Counted from the stretch's first letter, positions 1 through 8,840 are shown. The stretch: DNA of 23,236 nucleotides from Microcaldota archaeon (GCA_026396355.1 JAPLWY010000033.1:1-23236), one strand, 5' to 3'. The notes: a model not told the origin generated them from the sequence alone. Numbers and translations are program-made.

Positions 1-2480
1 TCCTGGCTGTAAGACGGGTATTCTGCCTTGAGCCTGCCGCGCATGTCATCAGAGCTGGCCGGATCGGCATCCAGTATGCGGGGCTTGCACTCGCCGAACG
101 CGCTGCTGACACTTCCGCTTTGGTAAGTCTGGATGTCGTATGTTGAAAGGTAGCGGGCATTGTCCATGTTGCCGTTTGCAAGGTCAGAAAGAACATCGTT
201 GAAGAACTCCGATTTCCCATAGCCGCGCTTGTAAAGGCGCTTGTAGATGCTGCCCAGGCTTTCGCCTTCGCCCACCGGGCCGATGATGTCATCCAGCGTC
301 AGGCGCCTGCCATAAATGCGCTCGATGGGATGCGCCTCGGCATTATCCTTGGAGAGTATGGGGGAATACTCGTCGCCATCATAAGGAAGCTTGTACGGGA
401 TTTCCACCTGCAATGTGGTATTCAGGAAAGCCAAGTTGACCATGTTGGATTCTGCGCCGTTCGCGTCTTTCCTGACCGAAAACCAGTAATTGACCTCGAG
501 ATCTTTGCCCGTGTATCCGCGCTTGAGCAGGCCGTCGTAGTCGCTGGCAAGGTCAAAAGCGCGCCAGCGGGTAAATTGCAGTTTTGAGATATCGTCGATT
601 ATCTCTTCCAGCAACTCAGGCGAGGAAATGCTCGACAGTATCTCCGCGTTGCTTTTCACCAGGTGCGCCATCGTGGTGTTGTAGAATCCGATGTCGAGGC
701 TGCCTTTCTGGAGCATCAGGCAGGCAACCGGATTGAAGTATGCGTTTTTCGCGTACTGCGACACGGTTTCGCCCTGCTCATAGCTGATATGATCCTGGCT
801 GTTGTTCTGCGTCCGCTCGAGCCATGCGCCTCCAGAGGGGGATATGTCTTTGTTTTTGATTTTGCCTATGATATCGATCATTTCGGCACGCATCTTCGTG
901 ATCTCGACTTTATGGGAAGCGCGGTCATTGCTTGCATTCTTCTCGATTGTATCAAGGAGGGCGGCTTCACTGTTTGCGGCTTTGATAAATTCCTTTATAC
1001 TGGAAAGGCAGGCCTTGCCCTGCTTGTCATTGATGCCGCGCCATGCCTTCCAATCGCCAAGCTCAGCCCATGCGCTGGCTTCCGCCCTGCTTACCCTGCA
1101 GAGGTTGGCAGCCATTTCAATCAGGAGCTTTTCCATCTCTTTTGCATATGCCTCGCCAAGGCATGATGGGTCTGGCTGAAGCTTGCTGAATTCATAAAGC
1201 GCCTTGCTGCGCCGGTCGGCAATTTCGCAAAGCAGCCCGAGAAGCTCGCCGGGCTCGCGGCCTGCCATTGACTTGAAATGCTGCATGTCAGAATCGGCTT
1301 TTGAGATGATGTTGTTTATAGTGTGGAAAACATTGTCGAATTGGTCCTGGTGCTCCATTATCCTCTTGACCTGGCCGTCGTTCGCGCCGCGTTTCGCATT
1401 ATGGATTGCAAGCACAAAGTACGCTTCAATCTCGCTTTGCCTGTCACTGGTGTTGCGCTCGAGGAATTCCACCCCGAACGTGTGCGGGAATATTGTGCGC
1501 CCATACCTGTCGCACCATTTCAAAAGAGCGCTGCGTTCGCTTTCAGGAAATATTCTGATGAACGATGCTGCAGCTGCCTCGCCATTGCCGTTTGCCTGCA
1601 GGGGCCATTTGCCGGCAGCGGACAGAATCTCGGAAATGACATTGTGAAACACCTGTTTTGTGTTTTCTGGCTCGGATTTATTCTGTTCTTTCTTCGCTTG
1701 CTCAGCGTTGGTTTTGGCCGTTTTGCGGAGCTTGTTGAGAAGCTCTTCATTCTTCAGCCCGCTGGAGAGCGAAAATGCCCTGTCGTTTGCCTCAAGCTTT
1801 CCTGCAAGCTTGCTGAACCTGCCAAGAAGGGTTTCAAGCCTGCCGAGCCTGGACTCGGAATTCCCGCATGCTTCAAGCAGAAGGTCGTTGCGCAGCGCCT
1901 TGCATTGCGAAAGGTAGCCCAAAAACAGGGAAATTTTGGTGGCAGTCCAGATATCAAGATTGGAGCTTTTGCAATCCTCAAGATATTCTATTGCCTTTGA
2001 GAAATTCACCGGGTAGTTCTCCACCTGTATCATCCTAGAACCGCCCACCACGGTGTTCTTCTTCTCCGTCGCGGAATACTTGTCCTTGTTACGGGAGAAC
2101 CTGTAATACACTTCTTTCCCCTTGTAAACGCCCTTGTTCACTTTTATACCGAGCATGTCCTGCAGCGAATCGTCGAAAAGCGCATAAGCCCCCGTACTTT
2201 CCATTGGCTTGCACAGCACCTTGTAGTCGGTTGGAACAGAGTTTGCGAATATCAGTTGTTCTGAGACTTTTTCCAGCATGAGCGCGAATATGTACTTCTT
2301 GAGGAAGCGGTCGGACTGGCGCATGGGATAAGTGCGTGGAAAAAGGTCGGTTTCACCCTGCACCAGGCTCTCGCCGTTGTAAAAAGATCTGTTGGTCAGT
2401 TTGCCTATTTGCCCGCTGATGTCTTGGGTGTGCGCCTGGGTTTTGCCTTTTAAGTTTGGATCCTGATATATGGGTGGCAT
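1..2480 (-). CDS. Large hypothetical protein, 3' end beyond window edge
   Basis: The minus strand is open from an ATG at 2480 down to base 1 without a stop, giving at least 826 residues; the true C-terminus lies outside the window. The protein starts MPPIYQDPNLKGK and has no signal peptide or clear membrane segment, so it is probably cytoplasmic. It looks mainly alpha-helical, with a charged Lys/Glu/Gln-rich stretch around residues 245-275 (AKTNAEQAKKEQNKSEPENT) and a more strand-like part near the visible end (residues about 670-740). I do not recognise the family and assign no function. A TATA-like box at 2510-2517 lies about 30 nt before the ATG, which fits a leaderless transcript separate from the upstream MCM gene. 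The continuous frame over 2.4 kb with ordinary amino-acid composition is the main evidence that the gene is real. Opposite-strand frames here are shadows. Confidence 0.85.
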   Translation of the reverse strand, partial: MPPIYQDPNLKGKTQAHTQDISGQIGKLTNRSFYNGESLVQGETDLFPRTYPMRQSDRFLKKYIFALMLEKVSEQLIFANSVPTDYKVLCKPMESTGAYALFDDSLQDMLGIKVNKGVYKGKEVYYRFSRNKDKYSATEKKNTVVGGSRMIQVENYPVNFSKAIEYLEDCKSSNLDIWTATKISLFLGYLSQCKALRNDLLLEACGNSESRLGRLETLLGRFSKLAGKLEANDRAFSLSSGLKNEELLNKLRKTAKTNAEQAKKEQNKSEPENTKQVFHNVISEILSAAGKWPLQANGNGEAAAASFIRIFPESERSALLKWCDRYGRTIFPHTFGVEFLERNTSDRQSEIEAYFVLAIHNAKRGANDGQVKRIMEHQDQFDNVFHTINNIISKADSDMQHFKSMAGREPGELLGLLCEIADRRSKALYEFSKLQPDPSCLGEAYAKEMEKLLIEMAANLCRVSRAEASAWAELGDWKAWRGINDKQGKACLSSIKEFIKAANSEAALLDTIEKNASNDRASHKVEITKMRAEMIDIIGKIKNKDISPSGGAWLERTQNNSQDHISYEQGETVSQYAKNAYFNPVACLMLQKGSLDIGFYNTTMAHLVKSNAEILSSISSPELLEEIIDDISKLQFTRWRAFDLASDYDGLLKRGYTGKDLEVNYWFSVRKDANGAESNMVNLAFLNTTLQVEIPYKLPYDGDEYSPILSKDNAEAHPIERIYGRRLTLDDIIGPVGEGESLGSIYKRLYKRGYGKSEFFNDVLSDLANGNMDNARYLSTYDIQTYQSGSVSSAFGECKPRILDADPASSDDMRGRLKAEYPSYSQ

Positions 2481-2509
2481 TTTAATCTGTTATAATTAGT
2501 GTTAATGTG

Positions 2510-2517
2510 TTTATAAA
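2510..2517 (-). promoter_or_regulatory. TATA box for the 2480 hypothetical gene
   Basis: TTTATAAA on the minus strand, centred about 33 nt before the ATG at 2480. A second AT-rich stretch (TTATAAC) lies closer, at 2489-2495. No Shine-Dalgarno site is visible, which fits a leaderless mRNA. Confidence 0.55.
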
Positions 2518-2574
2518 GCTTTCCTTGTCATCTGCCTGTGCGCGCCTCTGTCTGCGCCCTTGCGCCCGTTAGCC

Positions 2575-4662
2575 TCAACCAACCTGGTTCACGATTTTGA
2601 CGAATCCTGGCTTTATCTTGTAGAATTCGCCCTTGTAAACCAAATCATCCACCATGCGCCTGACGGTCTGCTCATCGGCGACATGCTCGTCCACTGCCTG
2701 CGCTATCAGCCGGTTTATCTCGATTATGCCAAGCTGGGTCTGGATTTTCTGCGCAAGCGTGAGTATGGACTGTATCTTGTCCATCTGAGACTTCGGCTTG
2801 CCGGTTGCGATTATGTCAATGTCCAATTTGCCGGTCTCGCGGTCGCGGCTCACCTTGTCAAGAACGTAAGTTATCAGCCTGATTGCGCGGTCTGCATCGG
2901 TAATCTCCACTGTGTTGGAAAGCCTGATTTTCGCCGAGGATTCTGAAAGCCTGACCAGCCCCTCAATCTGTCGCGGGGTTATGGGAACCGAGCCTTCCGC
3001 CTTGCCCATTTTGCGAAGCTCGACGTAGAAATTGCGGATCCGTGTTATCGCCTCATCGGAAAGCACCGGCTTGATGCGCTGGCGCGCGTATGCGACGTAT
3101 TGGCGGAGAAGGTGCGGCTCGATGCGGGGGTGCTTGGAGTCTGCAGGGGTTTCAACGCCCTCGGCTGAATCGCGGTGCACGCGCAGCAGGTGGGTGGCAA
3201 GCGCAGAGTCTTTTGCCTCGTCAAGCACGTCTATGATTGGGAATATGAGGTCGAATCTTGAGAGAATTGTTGGGGGGATGTCGAATTGCAGGCCAGGCAA
3301 TTTATTCGGGTCAAATCTGCCGAACTTGGGGTTGGCGGCAGCCAGTATGCTGGTTTTTGCCTTGAACTGCGCAACTATGCCTGCTTTTGCCACTGAAACG
3401 GTCTGGGATTCCATCACTTCGTGCATTGCCGCGCGCTCGGTGTCGTCAATCTTGTCAAACTCGTCCACGCAGGCGATTCCGCCGGATGCGATTACCAATG
3501 CGCCGGCTTTCAGCGTCCAGCCTCCGTCGCCAAGCTCGTCCTTTTCCGCAGATGCGGTTAAGCCCACGCCAGTCACTGACTTGCCGCTCACGAATATCCC
3601 TTTTGGCGCCATGTCGCGCACATACTGCAGGAAGCGGGTTTTTGCAGAACCGGGATCGCCGATGAGAAGCACGTGTATGTCGTCGCGGATTGGCGCGCCC
3701 CCAGGCATGAACTTGTCCTTTGTGCCCCCGAACAGCTGGAGCGAGAGCGCTTCTTTCACCTCTTCGTGCCCGTAAATGCCTGGCGCGATGGACTCGCGCA
3801 TCCTGTCGTAAATGTCAGGCAGCTTGGAAAGCTCGAGAATCTGGCGCTCGTCGTCTTTCGTGGTCTCGATTTCCTCGAAATCGCGCTTGGTCTTTTTCGC
3901 GTACAAAACGTCGATGTAGCGGCTGTAGATTTGCGCGGACTCGGATTCGCGCGCGCCCTTTCCCTTCCGTGGCGGGCGCAGGCGCATCACGCCGGTTATT
4001 ATGATTGTTTCGCCCGGGCTTATCCTGTTCACCTGGTCGTCCTCGAACCATAAGTCGATTGTTGCGGCGGGCGCGCCGCCTTTGAGGCGCTCGAGAAGCT
4101 CCTGAGCCTCGGAATACTGGACATCCACGAAATATGAATCCTCTTCCTCCAGCTTGAGCGAGCGGCGCTTGCATTCGCTGCAGACTTGCGGGGCCTGCGT
4201 GTTTTTCGTCATGGGCACCTTCATTTTCGCGTCGCACATCTGGCATTTGTAGACTGCCACCCTTACCTTGTGGAGAATGGGCCCGCGCTTGGTAACCACT
4301 CCTTTTACAGAGATTAATTCTCGGATGTTGCGCGCGCTGATGTCCTGTATGAGAAGCCCTGAGTCTGGAAGATTGAAAAAGCGCACATGGGGCTCGAATT
4401 CCGAGCCTGGATGCGCGGTCTTGAAGGACATTTCCTGGGAGCGGATGAGCGCAGTCTCTGCGGCAGGGAGGAGAAGGTCGGGCTGCTTCACCAGCAAATC
4501 AGCCAGATTCCGGTCATAGCGCTCAAGCTCCTCGTAATCGACAAGCAGGCTCTTGGTGGAGGGGTATTCGGATAGCAGGCGATCTATCTTCTCTGCCAGC
4601 GCGGCTGAATAAAAGTCCTCGAATTTTTCAATGTATGGCGCAATGTCCACATCAGATGGCAT
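2575..4662 (-). CDS. mcm: MCM replicative DNA helicase
   Basis: This is the archaeal MCM helicase, which forms a ring that unwinds DNA ahead of the replication fork using ATP. The 695-residue product has the expected order: N-terminal oligonucleotide-binding region; Cys4 zinc ribbon (CQMC about residue 138, CSEC about 162); Walker A GDPGSAKT near 332; Walker B CVDEFDKI near 397; arginine finger in LSRFDLIF near 470; and a C-terminal winged helix. There is no intein. The frame stays open upstream to 5052, but I chose the ATG at 4662. It has a GGGAGG Shine-Dalgarno site seven nt before it and a TATA box at 4703-4710, and the 130 residues gained by the longer reading overlap the divergent secreted gene and look unlike MCM. 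Length and motifs are normal for archaeal MCM. It is transcribed toward the 2480 gene, with 94 nt between them. Confidence 0.97.
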   Translation of the reverse strand: MPSDVDIAPYIEKFEDFYSAALAEKIDRLLSEYPSTKSLLVDYEELERYDRNLADLLVKQPDLLLPAAETALIRSQEMSFKTAHPGSEFEPHVRFFNLPDSGLLIQDISARNIRELISVKGVVTKRGPILHKVRVAVYKCQMCDAKMKVPMTKNTQAPQVCSECKRRSLKLEEEDSYFVDVQYSEAQELLERLKGGAPAATIDLWFEDDQVNRISPGETIIITGVMRLRPPRKGKGARESESAQIYSRYIDVLYAKKTKRDFEEIETTKDDERQILELSKLPDIYDRMRESIAPGIYGHEEVKEALSLQLFGGTKDKFMPGGAPIRDDIHVLLIGDPGSAKTRFLQYVRDMAPKGIFVSGKSVTGVGLTASAEKDELGDGGWTLKAGALVIASGGIACVDEFDKIDDTERAAMHEVMESQTVSVAKAGIVAQFKAKTSILAAANPKFGRFDPNKLPGLQFDIPPTILSRFDLIFPIIDVLDEAKDSALATHLLRVHRDSAEGVETPADSKHPRIEPHLLRQYVAYARQRIKPVLSDEAITRIRNFYVELRKMGKAEGSVPITPRQIEGLVRLSESSAKIRLSNTVEITDADRAIRLITYVLDKVSRDRETGKLDIDIIATGKPKSQMDKIQSILTLAQKIQTQLGIIEINRLIAQAVDEHVADEQTVRRMVDDLVYKGEFYKIKPGFVKIVNQVG

Positions 4663-4669
4663 GCCTACG

Positions 4670-4675
4670 CCTCCC
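4670..4675 (-). promoter_or_regulatory. Shine-Dalgarno site deciding the mcm start
   Basis: GGGAGG on the minus strand, seven nt before the ATG at 4662. With the TATA box about 45 nt upstream of the ATG it implies a leader of roughly 20 nt, and it rules against the longer open frame. Confidence 0.75.
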
Positions 4676-4702
4676 GCAGGGGGTTTGTTTCGGGGAATTA
4701 AT

Positions 4703-4710
4703 AATATATA
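4703..4710 (-). promoter_or_regulatory. TATA box for mcm
   Basis: TATATATT on the minus strand inside a longer AT-rich run, 41-48 nt before the ATG at 4662. It is the strongest TATA-like sequence between mcm and the divergent gene. Confidence 0.65.
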
Positions 4711-4778
4711 GCTTTCTTGGGCTTGGTGCCGGTACCTCGGAAGCGCCGCGCGCGTGCAAGCCCTTGCAATAAGCGTTG

Positions 4779-4788
4779 CTTTATAATA
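4779..4788 (+). promoter_or_regulatory. TATA box for the secreted gene at 4826
   Basis: GCTTTATAAT, about 42 nt before the TTG start at 4826. A 7-bp inverted repeat, CCTTATA (4789-4795) and TATAAGG (4812-4818), spans the expected transcription start and could be an operator; the second arm overlaps the GGTG ribosome-binding site. Confidence 0.55.
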
Positions 4789-4825
4789 CCTTATATCACT
4801 AATTACCACATTATAAGGTGTTAAT

Positions 4826-5188
4826 TTGAACAACTTCAAACAAAAAGCGCTCATATTTGCAGCCGCCAGCATACTCGCTGTCACTGCGCCAAGAATTGCG
4901 AATGCAAGAAATGCATACTTCCAAAACAAGAAAAATGCAGATGTGCCTGCGCTGTACGCACCTGCCAGCGCAGCCAAAACAAAGAGCGCGAAAGATAGCA
5001 CGGTCGAGAGCGCATTTAGCAAAAGGCTGGCAAAAGCAAAGGAAGTGCTCATGAGCTATCCGGAGATAACCTCAATCCCGGGAATTGAAGCCTCAATGGA
5101 AAAGCCGGTTGGCAAATGCATACTCTTGGAGTTTGAAAGGATGAATTGCAGGAAGCGCCTTGTGAAAGAGCATGAAAATCGACGCTGA
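4826..5188 (+). CDS. Secreted N-terminal part of a probable transglutaminase-like protein
   Basis: This 120-residue frame begins with a clear Sec-type signal peptide: a basic start, a hydrophobic core (ALIFAAASILAVTA), and a likely cleavage site after IANA. A lysine-rich, probably helical segment follows (about residues 45-85). The start is a TTG with a GGTG Shine-Dalgarno site five nt upstream and a TATA box at 4779-4788. I do not recognise a domain in this part alone. The frame ends at 5188, overlapping by 17 nt the next frame, whose ATG is at 5172. Removing one A from the run at 5174-5178 would join the two into one exported protein of about 390 residues (reading through as KEHEIDAEIQ). 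I therefore suspect a single gene split by an extra base. The alternative is two overlapping, translationally coupled genes. It is divergent from mcm. Confidence 0.7.
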   Translation: MNNFKQKALIFAAASILAVTAPRIANARNAYFQNKKNADVPALYAPASAAKTKSAKDSTVESAFSKRLAKAKEVLMSYPEITSIPGIEASMEKPVGKCILLEFERMNCRKRLVKEHENRR

Positions 5189-5993
5189 AATCCAGTGCAG
5201 GTTTGATTCCCTTGTAAAGGCAAACCCTGACCCGGACAGCGTTTTCCGCCTCTCGCTTCTTTCCGAAGCATTCAGGAATGTGATGGACAGGCACGAAATA
5301 ACCTATGAGCCAGCATATTCCTTCCAGTACGCGTATGATGGAAAACACAAGGACGGGAAAACTCGCAAGTACAAGCTTGACTGCGGCACCTCCACAATGC
5401 AGTATGCGCAGTCGGCAGGCAATAACGGATTTTCCGTTTCGTGCATACATATTGAGCCAAGAGAAGCGCAGTATCGCATGACTCAGGTTTATGGCGGTGT
5501 GGCGCCTGAAAGGCATCTGCTCGCCATGGTTATGATTGGGAAAAACGAGCTTTGCATTGAGACCACCTGGCTTTTGCATGGGATAGAGGAGCGAGATACT
5601 TTGCAAAGGCAGGACACGCTTCTGACAAACAGCAGGGAACTTGCCAGTTATTACGGAATAAAAGCCAAAAGAGACAGCCTGGATTCGGAGATTCTCAAGC
5701 TGACTGGAACCATCCAGCGCGTGAATGGCATGATTGCGCAGTCTGGAGAAGGGGCAATGTGCGACGGCATTTCACTTGCGGCAATCAAGGAAGCGGCTGA
5801 AGAGGTCCTGAAGGGAAGGAAAGACCTGTACGATGCATACACGCATGACATGCACGGGATTATTGCGCAGAACCTGATGAGGAACAAGATCATCCCTTAT
5901 GGGCTCTGGGATGCTGTGAAAACCGCCACCTACCCTGGCTCGGACGCCATAAAGAAGAGCGTCGACAAAACCATTGACGATTATACTCGCTGA
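5172..5993 (+). CDS. Transglutaminase-like Cys/His domain protein
   Basis: This 273-residue product contains a pattern resembling a transglutaminase-like (papain-fold) core. A cysteine at the start of a helix is seen in LDCGTST (C71). A histidine follows in ERHLLAMVMIG (H115), and then an acidic residue in CIETTW (E130) where family members usually carry Asp in a DxTW-like context. Such domains act as peptidases or amide-bond transferases, often on cell-surface substrates. Residues 150-270 are mostly helical and unrecognised. The frame has no signal peptide of its own, and only a weak purine-rich stretch precedes its ATG. The preceding 4826 frame supplies a signal peptide and overlaps it by 17 nt, so the two are probably one exported protein interrupted by a +1 frameshift. 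The domain call is from motif spacing only. It converges on the 6024-8810 gene, with 30 nt between them. Confidence 0.65.
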   Translation: MKIDAEIQCRFDSLVKANPDPDSVFRLSLLSEAFRNVMDRHEITYEPAYSFQYAYDGKHKDGKTRKYKLDCGTSTMQYAQSAGNNGFSVSCIHIEPREAQYRMTQVYGGVAPERHLLAMVMIGKNELCIETTWLLHGIEERDTLQRQDTLLTNSRELASYYGIKAKRDSLDSEILKLTGTIQRVNGMIAQSGEGAMCDGISLAAIKEAAEEVLKGRKDLYDAYTHDMHGIIAQNLMRNKIIPYGLWDAVKTATYPGSDAIKKSVDKTIDDYTR

Positions 5994-6023
5994 GTTTTGG
6001 GGCTGAATGCGCATTGAAACTGA

Positions 6024-8810
6024 TTAACTCGAAGGCGCAACGAATGCCAGGTAGTTGGTAAGATAGCCTGTAAGGTAGGTTTTTCTCGCTTTCAAGTAGT
6101 TGAAGTCAAGGCAGGGCTTTATTGTGACGGGGGACTTGTCTGGCGCAGCCGGCTTATTGAGCTTGTTGAGATCGTAAATAACGTATGGCGATTTGCTGGA
6201 TGCATAGTCATCGTAAGGTGATGGGCCGTGCGTATACTTGGCTGGAGGCCGATATGCTTCAACCATATCTACCTTAGGTGGCGCAAACTGAGGTAGCGAA
6301 AAGAATTCTGCCATTTTTTGGTAGTTGTTCTTGCCGCCCTGCGCTGCAGTGGCGTTCTTGCCAAACAGCGCGTCAAATCCGCCCAGCGACATGGATCCTG
6401 GGAAGTATGTCCCGCCGTTTGCGCTTATTTCGCTTATGCCGTACGCTTTGCAGACAAGCGTGAACAGCTCGAATGTCTTGCTGGGGGGATATACGCCTTT
6501 AATCGGCTTGCCTTTAAGCGAGCCATCTATCTTATAGCCCTCCAGAATGCCTCGGATTTGGGAATGATATTGCGAAAATCTGGCCTGCCCGAGCATGTTT
6601 TCAGCGGTTATGAGCAGATTCTGCTGGAAAATTGCAGTGTTTGTTCTTTCGATGCCGCGATTGTGGCAAAACACCGTGGTGAATTCAAGGTCGTATGCGC
6701 TTTCGCCCTGGCCAACATACTTGCGGGCATTGTCGACTATGATGCTTTTGTTTTGCCGATAGAGCTTGTTTGCGAAAAACAGCCCGATGCCCAAATCAGT
6801 GAGCAGCTCGTCTGCGATGAATTTCCGTTGCTCATCTGTGCCAACGGCATTGAGATTGTTCAGTGCCTTTATTTGGTCATTACCGAGCCTGTCCTGGAAG
6901 AGCGCAATAAACGCCTCGCGGTTGTTTTTGTCTGCCAGGAATTTGCGCGCGTAGTCGATATTGCATTGGAACATGCCGTATGAGTGAATTTTGTTAACAT
7001 TGGTGAGCAGAGCTATCTTTTTCTCTACTAATCTGCCACTTGCCACCCCGTCTGAACTGTAATTCTCATTGAAAAGGATTACCTTGAGCCCGTCTGTATC
7101 CTTTCGATCCACATTGAACTTTCCGCCAAGCCTGTCGATTTCCTTGCACTGTTTCACGAAGTCGTTTACGCGTAACTGGGTGTACTTTCCCTTTAACTTT
7201 CCATTTATTTTAAAATAAACATCAAACAGGATCGTTGGCGAAATGGACATCATTGGGGCTTTGAGAGACATGCCCGATGTTTTGAGATCTGGCTTGTTAA
7301 TTGTTGGAGCCTTTGCCCAATCGGCTGAAGTTGCGTTTTGCTTGCCCAAGTAGATTTCCGGGACGTTGATCTGCACTGAAAGATTGGATACATTTTCCCT
7401 TGCGTCTGTCAAGTTGTTTTGGACCATAATGCTGTTGAATGCTATTTCAAACGGAATGTGATAGGTCTGGGAAATCAGGGTTGCGAATTTTTCAGGGGTT
7501 TCGGACTGCAAGCCGAAGTCGGAAAGCGAAACCAGGCGTTCTACCGCCTTTGGGAAATTCTCCATGACAGGAGCGTATGCGCCGGAGTTTTCCACGTATT
7601 TGAAATATTTTGGAAATTTCTTCATGAATTCCTTCCAGTCTTTTCTTGTTTCACGCGTAATAACGTAGCGCGGCGATTCATCATCCGTGTTATCGGTCCA
7701 TACGCCAGCGCCAAGATAGACCATTGTGTGCGTAGGTTTGTTTGCCGGAATTTCGGTGTGATGGGTTTCAACTGCACGCAGGGTCAGGAGCGTGCCAACC
7801 GGCAATTTGTTGTCCTCATCGGTCATGAATTTTACCAGGTCAGCGTCTGATTTTATAGCTGGATTTAATGATTTGAACATCTTTGTGTATTCTGGCATTT
7901 TCATCTGGTCTGCCAATTTCCATGATGAAACCGGCATGAACGTATTGCAACGCCCTTTGTTTGTCGCGATTGTGGAAAACGCCCCTCCAATTGCAAAGCT
8001 TGCGCAGTGGATGGTTTCAGGTGTAAAACTGTAATATTGGAAAAGCGGACCGTAGTTTGTGGACCAAATATTTGTTTGTTTGGTGTTCTTGTCCAGGACT
8101 GGGGCGCCTGAGGGTGGGTTCGGCACTGGCAGGATATTGATCTGCAGTATTTTTTCAGGCGCTTTCAGGATCTTGTTTGGCGCGGGAAGTTTTGGTTTTG
8201 TTACTGATGTTTGCCCGTCCGGGTTTGTTCTTGGCTTTGGACTGGTCGGCTTTATTTGTTCTTGCGCTGTGGAAATATTTTTCGGTTCCGGCGCCTTTTG
8301 CTGTCCTGGCTTGCCTGATTTTGTTGCTGACTCTTGCCCGCTTGGCGTTTCCTGAACTGTGTTTGGCGCCTCGTTTTGCTGGCTGGAAACGTATTTGTTT
8401 TGGGGCTTTAATGGCAGCCACACCGACTCTTCCTGCGGCTTTTCCTCTTTGTTGACCTGCTGCCCGGCTGCCTGTGATTTTTCCTTGCCGTCGACCTGCT
8501 GGCCCGTTTGCGGAGCTTCCCCGTCCTTGGCTATTTGGGCGTTTTTCAGGTCTATTTTGTCGGTTTTCAGGTTGGTTACGCCCCAATATTTTGCAAGCAC
8601 TTCCAGGCTCCCGGTTTTTTTGGTAACGTAATCGTAATAGATGTCAGTGCCAAATTCGTTCGTGCCTTCGAAGCGCAGTATCTTGCGGCCAGACTTGCCA
8701 ATATAGGAATACGTGGCAAGCACGTGCTCTTTTTGGGCGTTTTCCGCATTTTCGGATTTCTTAAGCTCAGTAAGCACGGCGTCTGCCTTTTTCTTTATGA
8801 GGGAAGGCAT
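6024..8810 (-). CDS. Modular peptidoglycan-hydrolase-like protein (NlpC/P60-, LysM- and lysozyme-like parts)
   Basis: The product has 928 residues. Residues 85-245 are a Gln/Pro/Lys-rich low-complexity linker. Next comes a region resembling an NlpC/P60-type amidase core: C269 in HCASFAIGGAF at a helix start, and H361 in THTMVYLGAGVW at a strand start. Residues 438-486 resemble a LysM repeat (ATLISQTYHIPFEIAF, NNLTDA, then INVPE). Residues 575-720 resemble a soluble lytic transglycosylase/goose-type lysozyme: candidate catalytic E582 in FNENYSSDG, then SYGMFQ (610-615), and FCHNRG (714-719) where lysozyme-fold enzymes have a YNxG-type motif. The C-terminal 200 residues are unrecognised. All domain calls rest on motifs, not alignment. 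There is no signal peptide or membrane segment, which is odd for a wall enzyme. The ATG at 8810 has a TATA box 26 nt upstream and no Shine-Dalgarno site. The L,D-transpeptidase-like gene lies directly upstream on the same strand. Confidence 0.75.
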   Translation of the reverse strand: MPSLIKKKADAVLTELKKSENAENAQKEHVLATYSYIGKSGRKILRFEGTNEFGTDIYYDYVTKKTGSLEVLAKYWGVTNLKTDKIDLKNAQIAKDGEAPQTGQQVDGKEKSQAAGQQVNKEEKPQEESVWLPLKPQNKYVSSQQNEAPNTVQETPSGQESATKSGKPGQQKAPEPKNISTAQEQIKPTSPKPRTNPDGQTSVTKPKLPAPNKILKAPEKILQINILPVPNPPSGAPVLDKNTKQTNIWSTNYGPLFQYYSFTPETIHCASFAIGGAFSTIATNKGRCNTFMPVSSWKLADQMKMPEYTKMFKSLNPAIKSDADLVKFMTDEDNKLPVGTLLTLRAVETHHTEIPANKPTHTMVYLGAGVWTDNTDDESPRYVITRETRKDWKEFMKKFPKYFKYVENSGAYAPVMENFPKAVERLVSLSDFGLQSETPEKFATLISQTYHIPFEIAFNSIMVQNNLTDARENVSNLSVQINVPEIYLGKQNATSADWAKAPTINKPDLKTSGMSLKAPMMSISPTILFDVYFKINGKLKGKYTQLRVNDFVKQCKEIDRLGGKFNVDRKDTDGLKVILFNENYSSDGVASGRLVEKKIALLTNVNKIHSYGMFQCNIDYARKFLADKNNREAFIALFQDRLGNDQIKALNNLNAVGTDEQRKFIADELLTDLGIGLFFANKLYRQNKSIIVDNARKYVGQGESAYDLEFTTVFCHNRGIERTNTAIFQQNLLITAENMLGQARFSQYHSQIRGILEGYKIDGSLKGKPIKGVYPPSKTFELFTLVCKAYGISEISANGGTYFPGSMSLGGFDALFGKNATAAQGGKNNYQKMAEFFSLPQFAPPKVDMVEAYRPPAKYTHGPSPYDDYASSKSPYVIYDLNKLNKPAAPDKSPVTIKPCLDFNYLKARKTYLTGYLTNYLAFVAPSS

Positions 8811-8832
8811 AATGCAGATATGGTAAGATATG

Positions 8833-8840
8833 AATTTAAA
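8833..8840 (-). promoter_or_regulatory. TATA box for the modular hydrolase-like gene
   Basis: TTTAAATT on the minus strand, centred 26 nt before the ATG at 8810, so a leaderless start. It lies in the 63-nt gap after the L,D-transpeptidase-like gene, so the two genes may be transcribed separately. Confidence 0.5.

Noticed and set aside
663..2000. Plus-strand frames of up to 225 residues in the first 2 kb
   Set aside because: They lie opposite the continuous minus-strand gene from 2480 and have cysteine- and phenylalanine-rich shadow-like composition.
4663..5052. N-terminal extension of MCM by 130 residues
   Set aside because: A Shine-Dalgarno site and TATA box fix the start at 4662, the extension is unlike MCM, and it lies opposite a gene with a clear signal peptide.
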